64,000 nt of DNA from Serripes groenlandicus. Taxonomy: Eukaryota; Mollusca; Bivalvia; Cardiida; Cardiidae. Of this stretch, positions 1 to 11,300 are shown in pieces. The translations under genes and the position numbers were made by a program. The notes beneath the pieces are model-generated. The model searched no databases. It saw only the letters and a program-made list of their open reading frames with translations, and had not been told where the DNA came from. Position 1 is the first letter of the stretch. Each line of letters starts with the position of its first letter. The stretch lies in NCBI GenBank assembly GCA_031761405.1, contig JASEVX010000036.1, forward strand, positions 1,396,630 through 1,460,629, in the 5' to 3' direction.

Positions 1-395
1 TATCTTACTTGATAATCTACACAGGTGTGATAGTTGGGTAGGTTGTAGAAAGTTTCAATGCAATGCATTAAGTAAATACTGAGATATGGACTCTTAATTT
101 AGTTGCATGCAAAACTTTAGCCAGATTTTCTAAGTAAATAAAGTGCCATAACTTGAATAAAATGCAGGATAGAGTTATCTAACTTGATAATCTACATAGG
201 TGTGATAGTTGGGTAGGGTTGTAAACGTTCAATGCAATGCATCAAGTTAATACTGAGATATGGACTCTTAATTAAGTTGCATGCAAAACTTTAACCAGAA
301 ATCCTAAGTAAAACAGGGCCATAACCAGAAATTCTAAGTAAAACAGGGCCATAACTTGCTTAAAATGCAGGATAGAGTTATCTAACTTGATAACT
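1..395. repeat. Two-and-a-bit copy tandem repeat, ~175 bp unit
   Basis: The segment beginning TATCTTACTTGATAATC recurs at 176 and begins again at 379. The second unit carries its own small duplication, about 294-353, of a 30-bp block ending in AACAGGGCCATA. No coding potential. Confidence 0.85.
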
Positions 396-647
396 TTTGA
401 CACATCAATTGCAATTTACCCGGGAAGCTTGCTGATGAATTGCTTGTATACTTTTAGTTGATAATATAAGTATAGCCTAAAGGTGCTACCTATTTCAGGT
501 AGTCTAACACATCAGGTGTCACTGAGACGATTCTTTTATTTTAGAAGTGAACATGAAAAATGCCTCTTATCTAGATGTCTGTCTGATACAGTTATTTTTT
601 ATCAGTAATTTACGAGTCCTACCGTCCTTACCAAATACATCATCTGT
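396..647. other. No recognisable feature
   Basis: AT-rich intronic or intergenic sequence. No exon or repeat hallmark seen. Confidence 0.4.
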
Positions 648-867
648 TTAACCCTTTCCCTCATATAGACGCTTTCTGACGCCTCTGCAGCAGATGGCTA
701 TTTGAAAACATAGTGACAAAAGAAGAAATATTGCACAAAACGTGCAATTTCTCCTTTTGCCACGATGTTTTCCACTTTTATCCATTCAATTATAAAGATT
801 TTCTATCTTTTGGCAAAACATGTTCAAAGTCGTCTGCTGCAGAATTGTCGTATGAGGGAAAGGGTTA
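648..867 (-). mobile_element. TTAA-flanked palindromic MITE, near-complete copy
   Basis: TTAA on both sides and terminal inverted repeats CCCTTTCCCTCATA / TATGAGGGAAAGGG. The inner halves are complementary (GCAGCAGA..TTTGAAAAC and its inverse), so the strand folds on itself. TTAA target duplication with a CCC start is typical of piggyBac-type MITEs. There is no ORF. It is called minus because the 'ATAGACGCTTTCTGACGCC' end comes first. Confidence 0.85.
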
Positions 868-1570
868 AGCATATTATATAAATGTATTCAACATTAAAAT
901 AAGGACAAGATATTAAATTCATGAAAAAATTATGACGGGTACAAAAAATTATCGACTTGCCCTTCATAAAAATACTGTATTTAGATATATATGGAAATAC
1001 TGGAATGGACCTGGTATGGTATGACTGTTAAAATGTCCGAATGGATCAATATGTAATGTTGATATATTGAGACTAGAGTAATAGTAGATCTAGTAGAAGT
1101 TGTTGTTTTTCTCCTGCTGTAACTTGTAAACTCGTATAAGTCATTTTGTAAGAGACAGGAGCAGTAAGAAATATTGTTGTTGTAATTAACAACAAAATGA
1201 ATTAGATATTTTTTTTTCTTTCTGAAGTCGCCCAATCTCGAGGCAAAGATCACTCAGTAGCATTCTGAAGGAGATGCGCAGATAACAAATTTGGTCGGTC
1301 CATGCAAAAGGTTTTTGTAAAGAAAGTGTAAGACCTCCCATTTACCAGGGTAAAAACAACAATAAAAGCATATGTATCCTATGTCTTTTCATGAAGAACT
1401 ATTTAAGAACTTTCTAGCTAATATACATGTAGATCTAAGCAAATTACTAAAACTGAACTTTCTGTTTTTATTTCATTAGACCACCAGTAACATTCAGGAA
1501 CTTCTTGGACATGTGCATGGCTGCCTGACAATGACAAAACACAGGTATGGTATGGCCCATCAATCCTGAA
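868..1570. other. No recognisable feature
   Basis: About 700 bp of AT-rich sequence. I looked for the PELP1 exon expected upstream of 2278 and found no convincing one. Short open frames here have no recognisable similarity. Confidence 0.4.
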
Positions 1571-1863
1571 GATATTTTAATCCTTTCCCACGTGTATACG
1601 CATTTTGACGTATCTCCAAGAGATGACTTTAAAAGCTCTACATGTGTACATAAAACAAATTGTCTTAGCACTTTCCTTTATACTTCCTACATTCTGGATA
1701 AGTTTGTGTAACTCAGACCTAGGTTGAAGAACAGGAGGGTCACAGTTGTTATGAACAGCCAACAATGTGTACAAGAACACAACTTCACTCTAGCTCCTTT
1801 TGTAGACAATGGTTGTTTCAAAGTCGTCTGCTGCTGATGTGTTGCATGTTGGAAAGTGTTAAG
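1571..1863 (-). mobile_element. Degenerate TTAA MITE copy
   Basis: Starts with TCCTTTCCCACGTGTATACG and ends with TGTTGGAAAGTGTTAA. The inner CTGCTGCTGATG and the inverse near 1615 are diverged. It is longer than the consensus, so it probably carries a small insertion. Confidence 0.6.
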
Positions 1864-1883
1864 TTAACTGGGAGCTTCTGGAG

Positions 1884-2040
1884 TTAACCCTTTCCCACAT
1901 ATAGACACTTTCTAACGCCTCTACAGCAGACAAACTTTGAAAACATTATGGCAAAATTATAAATTGCTCACAATGAGTAATTTCTTCTTATGCTACAATG
2001 TTTTCAACTGTATTTAATAATTAAACTCTTATTTATAAAG
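1884..2040 (-). mobile_element. Half copy of the TTAA MITE
   Basis: TTAACCCTTTCCCACATATA start and the typical GCAGACAAACTTTGAAAAC and CAATGTTTTCAACT segments. The other end is missing, and unrelated sequence with GACCTTGGTCAAAGGTCAAG follows. Confidence 0.65.
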
Positions 2041-2277
2041 GGTCCTTGGAGGAGCTTATAGTTGACTGACCTTGGTCAAAGGTCAAGGTGACAGTTATTA
2101 TTGATAGCCTACCATGTAAAAAGCCTTACCCCTGATTTCATGGATGTTTTTTAGGTTTTTTTTCTTGATTAAGTAAGCTTTCAATATTACTTATTTATTT
2201 ACAACTGGCATGGTCGATATATATGCATATATTCGCTATTAAGCTAATTTTTTTCAAATTATGATTTTGACTTTAAG

Positions 2278-2383
2278 AATGAATGGTTTACACTTGCTGA
2301 AGGTGATCATCAATCAGAGCTCAACTGAAGTGTTCCAGCAGAACGCTGAACGATGGATCCGTCTTCTATTACAAATTATACAG
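2278..2383 (+). CDS. PELP1: PELP1 window exon 1
   Basis: The acceptor is the AG at 2276-2277 after a T-rich tract and the donor is GTAAAT at 2384. The first base completes a codon begun in an upstream exon. The frame reads MNGLHLLKVIINQ then STEVFQQNAERWIRLLLQ, aligning with the vertebrate segment around SPTELFQQ. It ends in phase 0. The Harbinger-like element begins only 57 bp downstream of the donor. Confidence 0.85.
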
Positions 2384-5300
2384 GTAAATACAAATTGGCA
2401 TGGCTTGCCATTCTTTTCTACCTATTTCCTTTTAACCTCAGGGCTGTTCCAGAAAAAAAAGTCTGGGGGGGGAGGAACGACCAGCAATTTTGAGGGTACC
2501 CCCCATAGAATTTTAATTATTTTTTGGGCACCCCCCATAGAATAAAATTTCAATTTTACCCCCCACCTAGAGAATTTAAATTATCACATTCATAGCAATT
2601 TTATTCATGTTTTATACTTTTTAACACATTCAAGCAGATCCAAATTAAAATGCATGTGTTAAAAGACATCCAGAAGTATCATATTTGACCATGACCAAGA
2701 GTGTACCTTCCTAGATAACCCAAACCCAGTCGGTAGCAATGCAGGCTCAGCCATTTTTTTTTCCTATGTTTGACAAGAGTCAATGTGACATGCATCTTCG
2801 CGAATTACCATTAGAAATTAAAGCAATCAAGTAATATGCTTCAGCATGCCAAATCCCGACACTCGTCAACTGCATGCAATGGCGATGAAAAATGTCTCAA
2901 AATCTAATCTATTTTAGCAGTCCAGAATATGGTGTCTATTATATGTGTATATACTTTTGCTGTATTACGAATATAATCCTCACTTTTATTTCCAAATTGG
3001 CTAATATTGAGGGATGTAAAACAAACTCTTTCTAACCGCCATTTGCAATGTCTCCTTTCCTTACATTTTTTTCTTTTTTTCTTATTTAAAAGAAAAAACA
3101 ATTCACAAACCATGTATTAATAGCTTTAAATGCATATATAGCAGACAGCGTTTGAAAACATTGTGAGAAAAAGAGAAACTGCTTATTATTAGCGATGCAT
3201 CCTTTCCCTACATTTTTTTTTCTAGTTTCAAAGTTGTTAAACAAGGGAAAATAAAATTCCATACCCTTTAAAATCCTTTCCAATTCAAAGTTAATTTATC
3301 CAATTTCAAACAAAATGATGTAATATCTCTTTTTGTCACAATGCTATAAAAAGAAGTCTGCTGCATGTGCGTCAAAATGCGTGTGCAAATTGGTAAGGAT
3401 TAAATCAATTTTCCGTAAATCATTGACCCCGGTAGAACTATTCCCCCCCCACAAATGAGCTACGTCATACGTCCAGTAAATAGAACAAAAGGGTCCTTAG
3501 GTATGACGTAATTTTACTGAGATCTTGCCATGTGATTATAAGGTGACCGTGACCTTATGCTTTAGCTTATGTAATCTTAATGGATTTTCCCAAACATTTA
3601 CATCTGGACCAGTCCACGTAACATATCTTTACTTCTGTGTAAATTACACACAATTTTAATAGGCTTCAACAATGCAATTACTTTTGACTCAGTTGCAGCA
3701 GAAAGCTTTTGAAAACATTTTCAGAAGAGGAGAAACATGACTGTAATGGCCTATTTCATGCATGCATCAGTGTGAAATCGGACAAATTTGACTCAAGGGT
3801 TTATTGCATGGTTGATACTGGCACGTGGTTTAGAAAAACAACACCGACACCCCACTAAACCCTTTGTTCGATTTTCGCGCTTTTATTTTTATAAGAAAAT
3901 ATTAAGGAGCAATATTTTTTTGAATTTGGAATAATCATTTGTTTTTGCTTATTTTTGGATTTATAAAATCAGGTTTGTGCTGTATTTATCTAAATGGTTT
4001 CTTTCTCCAGTTTTGCAATGAGTACCATGTTTTACAGAATTATGTCATTTTTTTGTGGACATTTTTTTTATTCGAAATTGTATTTTTGAGGGGTTCAATT
4101 TTCAAATTAAATAGGAAAATAGGCTCTTTTTTCAAGATTGCAACGGGAGCCAAGTCGCCATTGCGTTCTACTGAATATCGCGTTGTACCCGTGCGCGAAT
4201 TATCCACATTCCAGTGTAGTAGGTAACTGGCTGTCGTGATATAACTGATAAACGGCGTTAAACTCGAATCAATCATATTTATAATACAATTGGCTGAAAT
4301 ATGAGGCCAAGTTTGTAACGGATATGCCAATGCTAAATAATAGTGTGGCAAACTGGTCTAGTATGGAGAAATCCACAAAATGTAAATTGGACTAGATGAA
4401 ATAATGAACATGTATTTCAAGCCATCTTGTAACCGGTGTCCGGTGTCGTAAAAATCACTGAAGCGTCATTATCACCAATATTTATTAGCGAGCTGATACA
4501 GTAAATGCGATCTCGTATCCAACAATTAAAAATTTGAAAAACGCTCGACATTGAATTCCCGCCGAATTTATTACGGGTTTTTTATACAGTAAAAAAAACG
4601 ACCACCCACAGAATTAAAATACATCTTTTGCCCACTACCTAGAGAATTTTATTAAAAAAATACCCCCCACCCACAGAATTTAAATAGCTTGTCGTTCCTC
4701 CCCCCCCAGACATTTTTTTCTGGAACAGCCCTCATAAGTTTATTATGACTTTTTACATATATCTTTTTAAAATATTTTGGGTTGCCTGGCTTAGCAGGCT
4801 GCCACTAACAGATCTGTCTAAATCCTTTTCCACATACAATAAGTATGCAGCAGACGACTTTGGAAACATCAACGCAAACATATGGCAATATTTTTAATCT
4901 TACAATGAAAGAGACCACCTCAGTGGTAAAGTAGTAAGGCTTCTGCCTCGGGAGTGGGAGGTTGTGGGTTCGATCCCTGGACGGGTCATATCATAGACTT
5001 TAAAAATTGTAGTAATGGCTGCCGTCCTTGGCGCGCAGGTTTGTGGGGTTAGCATTACAAATTTACGACTGACTGGCTGTTGTCAGGATAAATTAATCAG
5101 TAGTACTGTACTGTTAACTTCCCCAAGAAATGCTGGGATAGAATAGAATAGAATAGAATAATTTTATTTTTCCAATCATGGGCCATCACTGGCATACAAA
5201 TTATAAAAGAATAATATATATTATAATGTAATATTATTATCATTAAACACAAGATTGATTTTGATTAAGTAACTATATACAAACAAAACAAAATGACTTG

Positions 5301-8300
5301 AACTATTTAAAACTGATACATAAACAAATATTCAGAACTGTTGACCCAAAAAGGGATACAGACTGTTTTAGATTGACAACAGTTTGAAGTATAAATACAG
5401 TGACAAAACACAACAACTTGTGACTGCATTACTTATTACAAGCCTTATTATTACTATATATTAATTACTATTATATATTATATTATATTGGGATATTACT
5501 GAAAAATTGTTGAAAATGGCGTAAAACACCAAACAATCAATCAACTTACTATAAATGAAAGTATAATTATAAGATACTGTTGAACACTTTGTGATAAAAG
5601 AGGAAATTGCTCAAGTTGTCTAGATCTGTCTGCTTCTCTATGAGGGAATTGGTTGTATGAACCAGTTATTTGGTTTTACATCACACTCTAGTAAATTAGA
5701 AACAATAATTTAACCCTGTCCCAAATATAATCAAGTCCGCAGCAAAAACTGTTTAAATACAGCAAGACAAACTACGGAAAATCTCACAGAATGAAATTAA
5801 TTAAAGAAAAGAGATGAAATCATTATATATATATGGCAAATGAAGAAATTGCTCATGATAATAATACCTTGTTTTGCCTCAATGTTTTAAAAATTGTCTG
5901 CTGTAGATCTATGCATTAAAATGAGTCTACATATCAGAAAATATTAAGATTTCCAAACTATGACCCAAGATTACAATAAATCATGGTGAATTTAGTTTAA
6001 ACTTATTTATTTCACATCGATTGAGAACAATATTTCAGCTTATATTAATCACACTCAATGTCTGCTTCCTGCCGTTTGTGTGAAGAAACCCTAAAGGCAC
6101 AATCTATTTATCAAGGGATTTGGCCCCGGGACCTTTGGTTTGAGGTGCAGACGCTCTACCACTTTCTGTGTATGTAGTTGCCAGATTCAATGTAAAACCT
6201 CTGCCTCTTGCTATGTACCCATGAAAGACTTGATCATAGTTTTAATATTATATATATAAATCAGATGAGTAGATAAGGAGGAGTCTTTTCTTTTCCCACT
6301 TTAGAAAATTTAGCTTATGACTAAACCAAACCCTTTGTTGTGATTATTTTTGAGCAACCACAATAATTTGAAACACTTAATCAGAGCTCTGGAAATGATG
6401 AAGTCCTATGAAAATCTTTTTTTCAGGGACACAGTGATGAACAGGTGTACCGATTCTCTCTCCAACTCCTGAATGAGATATTCGATTTTGCCAAGAATTT
6501 CTCAGAAGTATCCAGAGTCATAGTAACAAGCACAATTCCGGAACTAGTCCCTGTTCTTCTTGCACCTTTTAGTCAGAATGTGAGTATGGATTTCTGTTGA
6601 ACCTTTTCGGTTTTCCCACATGTATCATCATGAGCATTTTCTCCCTTTGCCACAATGTTTGCATTTATATAAGTCTTCTGCTGCTGATGCACCAGAAATT
6701 GTCCGTATGTTGAAAAGGGGTAATCAAAACATATTGAATATGTTACTACATTTTTATACGCCCGTTTTGAAAAAATGGATCGTATTATAGTTTTACCTGC
6801 GGCGTACGGGCGGGCGGGCGGCGTCCAGTACGTTGTCAGCTCAATAACTTTTGAAGAATTTGGTCAGAATGTGTATTGGGATAATATCTCGGACAGGTTC
6901 GATAACTAGCCATATCGCTTTAGGGCTGTTCCAGAAAAAAATGTCTGGGGGGGGAGGAACGACAAGCTATTTAAATTCTGTGGGTGGGGGGTATTTTTTA
7001 AATAAAATTCTCTAGGTAGTGGGCAAAAGATGTATTTTAATTCTGTGGGTGGTCGTTTTTTTTACTGTATAAAAAACCCGTAATAAATTCGGCGGGAATT
7101 CAATGTCGAGCGTTTTTCAAATTTTTAATTGTTGGATACGAGATCGCATTTACTGTATCAGCTCGCTAATAAATATTGGTGATAATGACGCTTCAGTGAT
7201 TTTTACGACACCGGACACCGGTTACAAGATGGCTTGAAATACATGTTCATTATTTCATCTAGTCCAATTTACATTTTGTGGATTTCTCCATACTAGACCA
7301 GTTTGCCACACTATTATTTAGCATTGGCATATCCGTTACAAACTTGGCCTCATATTTCAGCCAATTGTATTATAAATATGATTGATTCGAGTTTAACGCC
7401 GTTTATCAGTTATATCACGACAGCCAGTTACCTACTACACTGGAATGTGGATAATTCGCGCACGGGTACAACGCGATATTCAGTAGAACGCAATGGCGAC
7501 TTGGCTCCCGTTGCAATCTTGAAAAAAGAGCCTATTTTCCTATTTAATTTGAAAATTGAACCCCTCAAAAATACAATTTCGAATAAAAAAAATGTCCACA
7601 AAAAAATGACATAATTCTGTAAAACATGGTACTCATTGCAAAACTGGAGAAAGAAACCATTTAGATAAATACAGCACAAACCTGATTTTATAAATCCAAA
7701 AATAAGCAAAAACAAATGATTATTCCAAATTCAAAAAAATATTGCTCCTTAATATTTTCTTATAAAAATAAAAGCGCGAAAATCGAACAAAGGGTTTAGT
7801 GGGGTGTCGGTGTTGTTTTTCTAAACCACGTGCCAGTATCAACCATGCAATAAACCCTTGAGTCAAATTTGTCCGATTTCACACTGATGCATGCATGAAA
7901 TAGGCCATTACAGTCATGTTTCTCCTCTTCTGAAAATGTTTTCAAAAGCTTTCTGCTGCAACTGAGTCAAAAGTAATTGCATTGTTGAAGCCTATTAAAA
8001 TTGTGTGTAATTTACACAGAAGTAAAGATATGTTACGTGGACTGGTCCAGATGTAAATGTTTGGGAAAATCCATTAAGATTACATAAGCTAAAGCATAAG
8101 GTCACGGTCACCTTATAATCACATGGCAAGATCTCAGTAAAATTACGTCATACCTAAGGACCCTTTTGTTCTATTTACTGGACGTATGACGTAGCTCATT
8201 TGTGGGGGGGGGGGGGGGGGGGGGGGGGGGGAATAGTTCTACCGGGGTCAATGATTTACGGAAAATTGATTTAATCCTTACCAATTTGCACACGCATTTT

Positions 8301-11300
8301 GACGCACATGCAGCAGACTTCTTTTTATAGCATTGTGACAAAAAGAGATATTACATCATTTTGTTTGAAATTGGATAAATTAACTTTGAATTGGAAAGGA
8401 TTTTAAAGGGTATGGAATTTTATTTTCCCTTGTTTAACAACTTTGAAACTAGAAAAAAAAATGTAGGGAAAGGATGCATCGCTAATAATAAGCAGTTTCT
8501 CTTTTTCTCACAATGTTTTCAAACGCTGTCTGCTATATATGCATTTAAAGCTATTAATACATGGTTTGTGAATTGTTTTTTCTTTTAAATAAGAAAAAAA
8601 GAAAAAAATGTAAGGAAAGGAGACATTGCAAATGGCGGTTAGAAAGAGTTTGTTTTACATCCCTCAATATTAGCCAATTTGGAAATAAAAGTGAGGATTA
8701 TATTCGTAATACAGCAAAAGTATATACACATATAATAGACACCATATTCTGGACTGCTAAAATAGATTAGATTTTGAGACATTTTTCATCGCCATTGCAT
8801 GCAGTTGACGAGTGTCGGGATTTGGCATGCTGAAGCATATTACTTGATTGCTTTAATTTCTAATGGTAATTCGCGAAGATGCATGTCACATTGACTCTTG
8901 TCAAACATAGGAAAAAAAAAATGGCTGAGCCTGCATTGCTACCGACTGGGTTTGGGTTATCTAGGAAGGTACACTCTTGGTCATGGTCAAATATGATACT
9001 TCTGGATGTCTTTTAACACATGCATTTTAATTTGGATCTGCTTGAATGTGTTAAAAAGTATAAAACATGAATAAAATTGCTATGAATGTGATAATTTAAA
9101 TTCTCTAGGTGGGGGGTAAAATTGAAATTTTATTCTATGGGGGGTGCCCAAAAAATAATTAAAATTCTATGGGGGGTACCCTCAAAATTGCTGGTCGTTC
9201 CTCCCCCCCCAGACTTTTTTTTCTGGAACAGCCCTTAGTCAATCAAGAGTTATCGCCCTTTAATTATAGAAATTACCCAAAATTGGTCTTGTTAGCTCAA
9301 TAACTTTAGAAGCCTTTGTCTAATCATCACCAGATTTAGTCAGAATGTGGATTCGCATAATATCTTGGATAAGATCGATAACTAGCCAAATCGCTTTAGT
9401 CAATCAAGAGTTATCGCCCTTTTATTAAAGAAATTACCTTAAATTGGTCTTGTCAGCTCAATAACTTTAGAAGCCTTTGTCCAATCATCACCAAATTTGG
9501 TCAGAATGTGTATTGGCATAATATCTCGGACAAGTTTGATAACTTGCCATATCTCTTCACTCAATTGAGAGTTATCGCTCTTTAATTATAGAAATTACCT
9601 AAAATTGGTCTTGTCAGCTCAATAACTTTAGAAGCCTTTGTCCAATCATCACCAAATTTGGTCAGAATGTGTATTGGCATAATATCTCGGACAAGTTCGA
9701 TAACTAGCCATATTGCTTAAGTCAATTAAGAGTTATCGCCCTTTTATAAAAGAAATTACCTAAAATTGGGAATGTCGGCTCAATAACTTTAGAAGCCTTT
9801 GTCCAATCATCACCAAATTTGGTCAGAATGTGTATTGGCATAATATCTTGGACAAGTTCGATAACTTACCACGTTATCTTAGTTACTACACACTTATGTC
9901 CCTCGAAATGGCCAAAACTGTACTAACAGTGTCTGCTCTCTAAATTTGCCTGATGTACAACCAATTATCACTATACAGTCAAACCTGTACTACCGACCAC
10001 CTGGTATAACCGACCCCCTGGTGTAAGCAACCACATTGAACTCCCCCCCCCGATGTTTTTTAGTCATAAATTAACCTGCAATAAGCGAGATCCTGCTGTC
10101 TGCGACCAACGGACACTAAAACCATTCCCTTTTTAATAAAAATCCACGGTTCAGCGACCTTAAATCTAACAGTCAAATAAATCTTACACAACTGTCGCGT
10201 GTAAACCACACAGGTTTAAATTATCATCAAGCTAAAGGTGTTACATGTAAAATTACCCGAGGTCAAATTCTGCAGACGTGTATTAGAGTGGGTAAAAACC
10301 GATACTTGCGGTGTTAGCAGTTTGTATTTAATACACTTTAGCTACAGTTATTGTCTTTGTTATGACTCTCAAATACTGCAGATGTATCACAGTGGTAAAA
10401 GCCGATAGTTGCAGGTTTATCAGTTTGTACTTAATACACTTTAACGTCAATTATTGACCGTGTTAAATCACCCCGTGGATAGTTTGTGGATTGTCTGGGA
10501 TTAATTATGACAATTTTGGTCCGACTTTTTGATCTCTTCAATTGGATCTGTGTTTGTTTTTTGCTTTCTAATGGTGATAGCACGTTTATTTAATCGGCTC
10601 TTTTATTAGATTTAATTAGCGTCTGTGGACACTCAAACATTTTAAACGTGACAATGTCTTTAAATGACTCCTTAAATAATTTGTTTTTAGATGGACAGTC
10701 TTTGAAACAGAATACGATCAGTGACTGTTTTAGTAAGAAGTAGTGCTCTATTCTTCTACTGAACATACATGTACATATCCTTTTCATGTTATAGTTAAAC
10801 AAAAACATCAAATAATAAATAACAATCTTGTTTGTGATTAAATGTATATATGTTTTATTTATCCACTTACACTTTTGCAAATAAATATTATTAATATTGA
10901 AATAAAATATAAAATTAGAAGAACAACAAAATGTTTATTGTTATTTATTCTTTAATACCAATACATGTATAATGTAGTATACATAAGATCCAAAAAAAGA
11001 AAAATACATTTGTACCTCAATAAGAGACCACCTGTCTTAAGAGACCACTTATAGCATTTCCCTTGGGTGGTCTCTTAATACAAGTTTGACTGTACTTAAT
11101 TGGTCTCAAAAAAACAGGACGGGCGTATTTTGTGACATTTGGCGCTCAAGATTGTTAAAAGTTTTAAATGTTAAAGAGTATGTTCTAATTATGTCCTTCC
11201 TGTCTAAACACTCCCTTATTGCATGTACCATTGGCAGGATAAAACTACAGTCAAACCTGTGCTAAAGACCACACTTTAAGTTTCCTGATTACTTATTTTC

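Larger units (their letters stand above)
6755..11150 (+). mobile_element. Helitron-like element with 'ACGCCCG' hairpin head, copy A, interrupted twice
   Basis: The head TATACGCCCGTTTTGAAAAA is followed by a reverse-complement-like ATGGATCGTATTATAG and a GGCGGGCGG tract. The end is AGGACGGGCGTATTTTGTG, then ATTTGGCGCTC. Between them is an array of ~166-bp units (GAAGCCTTTGTCCAATCATC). It is broken by Harbinger-like copy 2 (6923-9234) and a pogo-like element (9975-11092). Own sequence: 6755-6922, 9235-9974, 11093-11150. A second copy is at 37868-39190. The Helitron-type label is inference from hairpin ends plus tandem core. Confidence 0.7.

Noticed and set aside
4040..4351. 103-codon open frame duplicated at 7303-7614 (and the 95-codon antisense frame duplicated at 3939-4226 and 7428-7715)
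   Set aside because: The duplication is explained by the two Harbinger-like copies. The frames overlap each other on opposite strands and have no recognisable domain.
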